Under the pieces are notes generated by a model that saw nothing but the letters and a program-made list of their open reading frames with translations, did not search any database and was not told the DNA's origin. Positions 56,265-64,000 of a DNA stretch of 64,000 bases are shown here, piece by piece. This DNA comes from Catonia carolina. Its lineage: Eukaryota; Arthropoda; Insecta; Hemiptera; Achilidae. Numbering within the stretch: the first letter of the stretch is position 1; each line of letters opens with the position of its first letter. The stretch covers positions 2,910,323 through 2,974,322 of the forward strand of contig JAQMRL010000021.1 of the NCBI GenBank assembly GCA_035578175.1, given 5' to 3'. The translations under genes were made by a program, and so were the position numbers.

Positions 56265-58908
56265 ATAAAAAAAATTGGGTGTAAAACATTTACACGACTT
56301 TCTCTAGCCAATGCAAATATGACCAATATAACCTAACATTATAATATACGTAAAAAAATCTGGTGTCAAACACTCACACAACTTTCTCTTGACAATGCAA
56401 ATAATTAACAATAAACCTAACATTAGTAATAAAACATTAGAAATAAACAAAAAACTAACCTCAATAAACATAACATAATTTTAATCATACATGAAAAACG
56501 CAAAATGAAAATCAACCTCAATAATTAGGCTTACAAATACGGAAAATCACTCTTTCACGCTCAACTAGTCTCTGTAGAAAAAAATTCTCTGAATAAAAGT
56601 TGTAGATCTTTTAATTTCCTCATCATCATCATCTTCACTTCCAAGGATTAGGTTACATGAACCTGTTCCGGTACCCATCTCCCTCTCGGCCTCCCTACAT
56701 CTCTTCTGCCAACTGGTTGATAATTTAAAGCTGCCACTGGCATCCTTTCGTTTGGCATTCTGTCCAGGTGACTACACCATCTTTGTCTATTTTTTATTAT
56801 CTTTTCATGCAAAGACTGAACTGATAGTGCGCTTCTAATATCCACATTCCTTATTCTATCTATTCTGGTACATCCATGCACACTTCGTAAAAATTTAATT
56901 TCCGCAGCTTGGATTTTACTATCGCTTTTAGCAGTATGCACCCAAGACTCACTGCCATATAGGAGTGTTGGAACCGCAATAGTGTTGAAAAATTTGAGGC
57001 GTGTTTCCTTCCTCGTTTTATTCTTCAGATGTCTGTGAATATTTCCACAAACATTCTGAAATTTGGCCAGTTTAACTGTTATGTCTTTATCAAAATCGTA
57101 TGAAACATCACTCCCAAGATATTGAAAATGTTTAACCTGTTCTATTGCCCTTCTATTCATCTCTATTCTCGTCCTTATTGTATATTTACCTTTAAAAGCC
57201 ATAGTTTTAGATTTTGTGGATGATATTTCCAGATTGTATTGTTTTGCAACTTGTTCCAACATAAATACCGATTTTTGTAACTCGTCTTCATTCTGTTGTA
57301 TTACAACTTTGTCATCCACATATAAAAGAGAGTTCATAAAGAAGCCATCCGAGATCCGTATACCTGGGTCTACATTACATTTCCACGTTCTCAACATGTC
57401 GTCCACATATATATTAAACAATGTCGACGATATACAACATCCCTGTCGAACTCCTCTATTGGTTTTAATCGGCTCTGTCACTTTCCCATCTAAATCTAGT
57501 AAAATCACAGTATCTTCGTACAGGCTCTGCAATATCCTGATAATATGTTTAGGGTATCCTCTCCTTTCCAGAACCCTCCATAAAAGCGAACGTTTAACAC
57601 TGTCAAAAGCCTTTACAAAATCTATAAATGCAAGATGGGTTTCAAGGTTGTATTCTCGTCTCTTAGCTATAATTTGTTTTAAAGTAAAAATAGCATCCGA
57701 ACACGATCTACCTTTCCGGAACCCCATCTGTTCTTCCATAATCAAGGAATCGGCTACGGTTCTTAACCTATTATTAATAATTCTTGTGTACAATTTGTAG
57801 GAAGTGTCTAATAAACTAATCCCTCTATAATTGTTAGTGTCTATTCTATTTCCTTTTTTGTGGATGGAAATCACCTTTGACTGCAACCATTCTTTGGGTA
57901 TTGTATGACCTTTCCAACACATATTAAAGAAGTGCACCAGGCGCAAATGCAAGGCGGTTCCTCCATATTTTAATAATTCCATATTGAGACCGTTCATTCC
58001 TGGAGCCTTTCTATTCTTAACATGTTTTAGAGCCTCCATAAATTCTTCCATAGATACGTTGTCGACACAACAGTCTTGGCAGTCAATCTTAACCGTGTGT
58101 GGCTCTGCTTTGTCATGCCATAATTCCTTATAATGATTTATCCAGTTCTCCGTACTTATACAGTTGACCTTTACTCTTTCTCTCTCTGATTTGTTAAGAA
58201 CTTTCATCAATTTATAAGCCAAAGATTGTCGGCCATGTACATCATGCTCTATGGTCCCAATAATGTCCTTTAATTTCCTATAAATTTTATTATATACACT
58301 TTTGTCGTAAAATGCATACTAAGGCCAAAATCTTAAAAAAAAAGGTTTTTCACACGTTTTCGTGAGAAAAAAACACAATGCTAATTACCGCTTAACTAAA
58401 CGTTATACAAATGTGTTTGAATTAAAAGTTGTAGAATTTTAAATTCTCTACAACTTTTTATACCTATACGTTTTTGCGGTAAAATGCATAATAAAGCCGC
58501 AATCTAAAAAATCTTAAAAAACAATTTTTTTACGTGAAAACAGCCTCACCAAAAATTTCAGCAATCATGGCGCCTACCTTATCTTGTAGAGAATAAAAAA
58601 ATTAAGTAAATGAGGCGATTTTAAAAAAATCTTAGGACCAGTTTTTGAGAAAATTGCAAAAAAGTAAAAAATTACACGAATAAACTACTACTTCCGGTTG
58701 ACCGAGTTTGATGAAAATGTCCGTGTCGGGTCCTCTAGTAGTACCTAACTTAAGTTTCAAGTTTCAACTTCGTACGGTGTTCCATTCTTGAGATATTTTA
58801 TTCACACACACGCACACATGGGCCAATTCCTAAAAACATGTTTGTTAGATTCAGGGGATCTGAAAATGAGTAGGCTTATATCTGGTGAAAACTCAATTTC
58901 GAATTTAT
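56265..58908 (-). repeat. Family A repeats (stub and copy 12) split by a LINE
   Basis: 56265-56345 is a stub. 56346-56620 and 58269-58908 form one minus-orientation unit ending at TCAATTTCGA, where the UGT relic begins. The 1.65-kb gap is a LINE. Confidence 0.75.
56621..58268 (-). CDS. LINE reverse transcriptase ORF2, 5'-truncated insertion
   Basis: An 11-bp duplication TTTAATTTCCT (56610-56620, 58269-58279) flanks a 1648-bp insert ending in (GATGAT)n. The minus frame 58222-56648 is open for 524 codons. It holds an RT domain with I-S-I-H-K-K-G-N and Y-R-G-I-S-L-L, F-R-K-G-R-S, motif A F-I-D-F-V-K-A-F-D-S-V, motif B G-V-R-Q-G-C-C-I-S, catalytic Y-V-D-D and a thumb with F-Q-Y-L-G-S. Then come L-L-Y-G-S-E-S-W and a C-terminal G-R-P-R-G-R-W-V-P-E-Q. 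An RTE/Jockey-like element, missing its endonuclease by 5' truncation. The uninterrupted frame and clear duplication suggest a young insertion. Sequence upstream of 58222 stays in the same frame. Confidence 0.9.
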
Positions 58909-59036
58909 TATTTTGTGATATCTAATAACGGTGGAAGATCATCACCGAAATATTAATCGCTAATTGTTGAGAACGTTGCGTAAAAAATATGATAATTTTG
59001 AAACAATTGTTAAAAACATATATTATATAAAATTTG
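58909..59036 (-). pseudogene. Relic of a UGT first exon (close to exon e)
   Basis: About 130 bp align with 60595-60720 of exon e: the stretch coding T-I-V-S-K-L-S-Y-F-I-F-F-T-H-R-S-Q-Q and Y-F-G-D-D-L-P-P-L-L-D-I. A lost base in the K-K-Y codons and other changes break the frame. It is abutted on the left by a broken family A repeat. A dead fragment too short and damaged to function. Confidence 0.75.
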
Positions 59037-59395
59037 CCAAAAATTAAGTAACTTCTCCACAGAGTTTCAGCAATCTAACTTGTCTGGAACTTAGTAAACG
59101 GAAAATATCAGTTTAAGTTTATGTTCTGTTACACCCTTTTCAACCCTGTTGTAATGGAATATCGAAATCAGAAATCATTTGTTTAACGAGGGCTTTCCCA
59201 TTTCTGATCGCAATGGTTAAAACTATCAGTATAAACCTAATAATTTAAAACACTTACAGAATGTTTTTGAGGCAATTTTTTAAATTTTCATCAATCATTT
59301 TCCTGTCTATTCATCCGTCATATTCAGATGTCAGAAAGTACAAAAGAGACAGCAACAAATGGTTCATGGATTCGTAATATACCTAATCTACCCAT
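59037..59395. other. AT-rich spacer
   Basis: No supported gene, repeat family or RNA. Confidence 0.4.
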
Positions 59396-59795
59396 AATAG
59401 ACAGGTGGAGTGTCAAATTATTTACACTCAATCTGTTCGTTGCAGGGCTAAAATAAATAGTTCTGTTTCTTAAAAAACAATTTTTTTACGTGAAAACATG
59501 ACAGTGGTCAGTCAATGAAATGATTGAATCATTTAAGAAAAGAAGAGGTAAAAGACACTAATCAGAGTTATCTCCTCTGAAAGTAATGAATTTCATTATA
59601 CAGCCAGACCCTGTGGTGAATGAAGTGAAGGTATCATTTACAGCGTGGAAAATATGTGCTTTTCAGAGGGCCCGGCATGCTGATAAGCGTACTTTTCCAC
59701 TCAGTGAGGAAGGCATGGTAAACCACCTCACTCCTCGTTTTACTTAGTAAAACCTCTACAGGTTCAAACCAGTTTTTCGGCTGATTAAACAACAA
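59396..59795 (+). mobile_element. Family B SINE-like retroposon (with small insertion)
   Basis: CCCATAATAGACAGGTGGAG to GATTAAACAACAAT. A short family A-like scrap (ACAATTTTTTTACGTGAAAA) interrupts it at ~59476. Confidence 0.75.
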
Positions 59796-59834
59796 TATAC
59801 TCGAAACGTTAGTGAGCCTGGTAGGGTATGAAGT

Positions 59835-60315
59835 TCCATTTTCGACCGGAAGTGGCCCAAAACCGGAATTTAAGAAATCAAAGTAGGAATTTGGAAACAA
59901 AAATAGTGCTGTTCAATTCCTCTTAAAAGGTAAATACAAAAATAATTAATGGTTTCAACCAGAAGTGGCCCAAAACCGGAAATCAAGAAATCAAAATCAG
60001 AATTTGGAAACAAGTATACTGTCATTCAATTCCTCTTAAAAAGTAAATACAGAAATAACTAATGGTTTCTGCTGGTTTCAACCTGAAGTGGCCAAAAACT
60101 GGAAATCAAGAAATCAAAGTCAGAATTTGGAAACAAATATACTGCCATTCAATTCCTCTTAAAAAGAAAATACAGAAATCACTAGTGGTTTCAGCTGGTT
60201 TCAAACAGAAGTGGCCCAAAACTGGAAATCAAGAAATCAAAGTCAGAATTTGGAAAGAAAAATAGTGTCATTTGATTACTCTTAAAAATAAATACAGAAA
60301 TCACTAATGATTTTT
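59835..60315 (+). repeat. Minisatellite, four units of 113-123 bp
   Basis: AAGTGGCC starts recur at 59850, 59963, 60086 and 60209. Units share AAATCAAGAAATCAAAGTCA, TTTGGAAA and CAATTCCTCTTAAAAA. Lies between a family B element and UGT exon e. Confidence 0.85.
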
Positions 60316-60467
60316 GCCATAAATTAAAGCTAAGCCTTTTTCTTTCTTACCAAGCTTGATCTCTTACAACTTCTTTACAAAAAAATTGCCATCAACCATG
60401 AGACGCGTCATTTCATGAAAGGGATTTTTATAAAAATTTATTCAAATAAAAAAAAATGTAATATTAC

Positions 60468-61310
60468 CTTTGGTAATTCTTTTGGTGATTTTATGTGAAC
60501 TCCTCCAATTTCAATTACAGCAGGGACAATCGGTTTAGATCCATGTAGACTATAATGTGAATTAACTAATATCAAACTAGTATTTCTTGCGATATCTAAT
60601 AAAGGTGGAAGATCATCACCGAAATATTTTTTCGCCAATTGTTGAGAACGATGCGTAAAAAATATGAAATATGATAATTTTGAAACTATTGTTAAAAATG
60701 TATTATATAACCTTTGTGAAAAACTCATAAATTTATAACTGAAATTACTAAATACAATCGGTATGTATGATGGATTATCAGGATTTGCAAATCGAGAATT
60801 ACCCCAAGGTATCATTGAACAAGAACTTAATGATATAACTGGAATGTCATTAAAATGTTTTACAAAACCTAAAAATAAATCGGTACTAAATAATTCAATC
60901 ATAATTAAATCAAATTTTTGTGTATCATTTGATTTTAATAACAATTTTTTAACGTCAGGTGTATCTAATATTTTAACAGCAAAATTTATTGAATAATATA
61001 AAATTTTTAGATTTCTGATCGGTGAATCTAATGTTTTTTGTAATTCATTTATATTTAATTCATCAATTATTGTCGGTACATAATCTTTACCGTTAATATC
61101 ATAAAAATTTTCAACCGTTTTTTCTTGAGGATATAAACTAATTACAGTAACATTATGTCCACGTTTAGCTAATTCTAACATTAATGGTTCGAATACAAGA
61201 TAATGACTTTTAGCACCGAACGGAAAAACACCTAAAATTTTACTACTTGTCACTAAATTAATTGATAACAAAACAAATAAATTTTTATACAAAAAAAAAT
61301 TCATTTTCAA
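60468..61310 (-). CDS. UGT alternative first exon e (distal)
   Basis: 281 codons ending E-L-P-K/GTAATA (phase 0). ATGs at 61310 and 61304; the first is used here. Signal peptide to about residue 22, then S-K-I-L-G-V-F-P-F-G-A-K-S-H-Y with catalytic His36. Other blocks: E-L-A-K-R-G-H-N-V-T-V-I-S, P-W-G-N-S-R-F-A-N-P-D-N-P-S-Y-I-P, Y-F-G-D-D-L-P-P-L-L-D-I-A and V-I-E-I-G-G-V-H. The most divergent of the five. Predicted product 530 aa after splicing to exons 2-4, which are 29 kb away. A decayed fragment of a close copy lies at 58909-59036. Further first exons may exist beyond the right edge of the window. Confidence 0.92.
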
Positions 61311-61346
61311 AATTCACAACACAAAAAATTTCAATTTTATAATCAC

Positions 61347-61374
61347 TAATATATAAACACAACGAGAATTTATA
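61347..61374 (-). promoter_or_regulatory. Candidate core promoter of UGT first exon e
   Basis: TATAAA on the minus strand at 61374-61369 is followed 27 bp later by a TTAGT initiator-like site (A at 61347), 37 bp before the ATG. Weaker than the promoter of exon d, but properly ordered and spaced. Confidence 0.45.
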
Positions 61375-61380
61375 CGATAC

Positions 61381-61604
61381 ACGACAAAACCTTTTTTAAA
61401 AACCACACAAGTTATAATAAAATTTAATTAAAAGTGGAATAATGATAAAATTATATTATAGCATGTTACTAATTTCTTATCATTATATTATTATCATAAA
61501 ATTTATTTATCTTTTTTTCCTGCTAAGTAGCTTAATAAATTCTTAAGATTGGGGCCTTAGTACAACAAAAACATGTATAAAGTTATTAATTTATGTTTTT
61601 ACAT
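61381..61604. other. AT-rich 5' flank of UGT exon e
   Basis: Nothing beyond the promoter motifs listed separately. Confidence 0.4.
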
Positions 61605-62215
61605 AATGTCGATTTTTTGAAATCGAGTTTTCACCGGATCTACATGTTTTCAGACCCCCTGAACCCAAAAAACAAGTTTTTATCGATTTGTCTGTGTGTG
61701 TGTGTGCGTGTGTGTACAGAATATCTCAAGAACGGAACATCGTACGAACTTGAAACTTAAGTTACATACCACTACCGGACCCGACACAAATATTTTCATC
61801 AAAATCTGTCTACCGGAAGTAGTAGTTTATTCGTGTAATTTTTCACTTTTTTGCAATTTTCTCAAAAAGTGGTCCTACGATTTTTTAACAAATCGCCTTG
61901 TTTATTAAAGTTTTTATGCTCTACAAGGTAGGGTAGGCGCCATGTTTGCTGAAATTCTTGGTAAGGCTGTTTTCACGTAAAAATATTGTTTTTTTTTAAG
62001 ATTACGGCTTTAATATGCATGCAATTTAGCGCAAAATTTTATATAATAAAAGTTGTAGAGAATGTAAAATCCTACAACTTTTATTTCAAACATTTTTTTG
62101 TATAACGCTTAGTTTAGCGGTAATTAGCGATTTTCTGTTTTTTTCTCACGAAAACGTGTGAAAAATCGAAGTTTTTTAAGATTTTGGCCTTAGTATGTAA
62201 ATTTAATTAAAAGTG
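61605..62215 (+). repeat. Family A repeat, copy 13 (partial)
   Basis: Starts inside the unit at GTCGATTTTTTGAAATCGAG, carries (TG)n at ~61693, breaks off at GGCCTTAGTATG. Confidence 0.75.
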
Positions 62216-62227
62216 AAATAAAAATGA

Positions 62228-62228
62228 T

Positions 62229-62266
<38 letters not shown>

Positions 62267-62522
62267 TGCCCCAATTTGAGCACTCAAGTCACTCATGGAC
62301 ATGTGTTCCTTGAGGAATCAGTTGTGGCACCACACTGTTGTTTTCTTCGTTCCCACATCAATTTCATATTCCTTGACCTGGTGGCTCTCAATCTCTCTGC
62401 ATGTTGCTAATTTCAGTTAACTTTTAAAAGATAAATATTACACGCATCAACAAACAATCGTCTGCATTAGCAGTAATTGCAGAACAGTCGGACGTTAAAC
62501 CAAAAAAAAACAAAAAAAAAAT
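62228..62522. repeat. Poly-T run and family C SINE tail
   Basis: About 34 T at 62228-62261. A unique ~190-bp stretch without a protein-like frame. 62460-62522: family C 3' end with A-rich tail. Confidence 0.55.
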
Positions 62523-62549
62523 CAACAAACAAGTTACACGCTTATCGTT

Positions 62550-62950
62550 GTTGTTGTTTAGGTCAACAGCCGAAAGGCTGGTTTGAACCTCTAGAGGTTT
62601 TACCAAGTAAAAACGAGGAGTAAGGTGGTTTACCATTGCCTTCCTCACTGAATTGAAAGAGTATGCTTATCAGCATGCCAGGCCCTTCGAAAAGCACTCA
62701 CTTTCTACCCTGCAAAAGACACCTTCACTTCATTCACCACAGGGTCTGGCTGCATAGTGAAATTCATTAGACTACTCTCAGAGGAGATAACTCTGACTAG
62801 TGTCTTTTACACCTCTACCTCTTCTGTTCTTAAATAGTTCAGTCATATAAGTGGCTGACTATGTGATAAGAAACAGAACTATTTTTTTAGCCCTAGACCA
62901 AACAGATAGAGAGCAATTAAAATAACACTCCACCTGCCCGTTTTGGGCAA
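62550..62950 (-). mobile_element. Family B SINE-like retroposon (diverged subtype)
   Basis: GTTGTTGTTTAGGTCAACAG to CTGCCCGTTTTGGGCA. Closest to the copy at 6333-6727 (shared GCCCGTTTTGGGC end), so at least two subfamilies exist. Confidence 0.72.
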
Positions 62951-63144
62951 AACACCCTTATCATATTATCATAAAATTTATTTATCTTTTTTTCTACTAC
63001 ATAGTTTAATCATTTTGTTTTAAGATTGGAGGCTTAGTACGCATTTTATGACAAAAAACATGTGTAATTAAATTTATTAATGTTTGTTTTTTTATTTATA
63101 AAAGAAAAGTTTAATATTTACCCTTTTTAGTGTTTTCTTTTTCT

Positions 63145-63290
63145 ACTTCTTCTGTTCTTAAAATGCTTCAGTCATATAATTAGGTAACCATGTGATAAGA
63201 GAGAGAGAACTATTTTTGGTAACCCTGGAACTAGCAGATAAGAGTGCTAATAATTTTAACACTACATCTGCTTTTTATGATAGGAGGTTA
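63145..63290 (-). repeat. Family B 5'-part fragment
   Basis: CTTCTGTTCTTAAAATGCTT and CCATGTGATAAGAGAGAGAG, a diverged family B half without tail. 62951-63144 shows nothing supported. Confidence 0.5.
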
Positions 63291-64000
63291 TATTGTTCAT
63301 TATTTACATTCTCAAGAGAAAGTCGTGTGAGTGTTTCATACCAGATTTTTACTTTCTCTTGCCTATATGAATATATAGGAAGGAAAGTATTGTTTTCATG
63401 TCGATTTTAACAAATACACTCTTAACCGGATCTACACGTTTTCAGACCCCTTGAATCCAAAAAACATGTTTTTAGCGATTGGTCTGTGTCTGTATACAAA
63501 GTATCTCAAGAACGGAACATCGTAAGAACTTTAAACTTGAAACTTAAGTTACATACCACTACCGGACACGACACGAACATTTTCATCAAAATCAGTCAAC
63601 CGGAAGTAGTAGTTTATTCGTATAATTTTTCACTTTTTTGCGATTTTCTCAAAAACTTGTCCTACAATTTTTTTTAAAATCGCCTGGTTTACTCAATTTT
63701 TTATTCTCTACATGATAGGGTAGGTGCCATGTTTGCTGAAATTCTTGGTGAGGCTGTTTTCACGTAAAAAAGTGTTTTTTAAGATTACGCTTTGAATATG
63801 TATTATAGCGCAAAAATTTATCAAATAAAAAAATGTAGAGAATTTAAAATTCTACAACTTTTATTTCAAACATTTTTTTGAATAACGCTTAGTTTAGCGG
63901 AAATTAGCGATTTTCTGTTTTTTCTCACGAAAACATGTGAAAAGTTGATTTTTTAAAGATTTCGGCCTTAGTATGCATTTTATGACAAAAATGTATATAA
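63285..64000 (+). repeat. Family A: tail fragment joined to copy 14
   Basis: 63285-63350 is the end of one plus-orientation unit. At CCAGATTTTTACTTTCTCTT a second unit begins head-to-tail and runs past the window edge. Confidence 0.8.

Noticed and set aside
57216..57800. 194-codon plus-strand frame
   Set aside because: Antisense shadow of the LINE reverse transcriptase on the minus strand.

Overview
This window is a 64-kb piece of an animal nuclear genome, almost certainly an insect. It is very AT-rich, packed with nested transposable elements, and has one multi-exon host locus with GT-AG introns. The mariner families, non-LTR retrotransposons, tRNA-derived SINEs and the style of the UDP-glycosyltransferase (UGT) proteins fit Hemiptera best, but the species cannot be fixed from sequence alone. 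There are no bacterial features.

The host locus is a UGT gene cluster read right to left (minus strand). Its 3' part is one set of constant exons: exon 2 (31144-31366), exon 3 with the UGT signature (28952-29171) and exon 4 with the membrane anchor and stop (21413-21719). Upstream lie five intact first exons of about 820-850 bp: 36934-37782, 44160-44999, 47052-47870, 54989-55828 and 60468-61310. Each encodes a signal peptide and a complete N-terminal, acceptor-binding domain and ends in a phase-0 splice donor. A truncated first exon (53554-53922) and a short relic (58909-59036) are also present. No second set of constant exons was found between the first exons. The simplest reading is a locus like vertebrate UGT1A: alternative first exons, some with their own TATA/initiator promoters, spliced to shared exons 2-4. 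It could make at least five ER-membrane glycosyltransferases of 522-532 aa.

Most of the rest is mobile DNA. Family A is a ~1-kb AT-rich repeat with an internal (AC)n tract and about twenty copies or fragments. Family B is a ~390-bp SINE-like repeat with about fifteen copies, several with target-site duplications. Families C, D and E are tRNA-derived SINEs with pol III A and B boxes. There are seven Tc1/mariner copies (three of them odd derivatives with two 3' ends), a terminal transposase fragment, pieces of at least five non-LTR retrotransposons, one hAT MITE, two piggyBac-like MITEs and several long palindromes. Family labels A-F are local to this report.

The most unusual non-coding find is a set of palindromic retroposons (18083-18550, 33966-34424, 41303-42680) whose arms carry hammerhead-ribozyme-like cores: CUGAUGA, stem II, GAAA, a tiny self-complementary stem III, an NUH site and a closing stem I. 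Two have 12-bp target-site duplications, suggesting a retrozyme- or Penelope-like origin.

Layout: 1-21 kb repeats only; 21-38 kb shared UGT exons plus the proximal first exon among repeats; 38-43 kb LINE, foldback and SINE nests; 44-48 kb two sister first exons; 48-53 kb LINE remnants and a tandem SINE array; 53-61 kb three more first-exon copies, a LINE and a minisatellite; 61-64 kb repeats.
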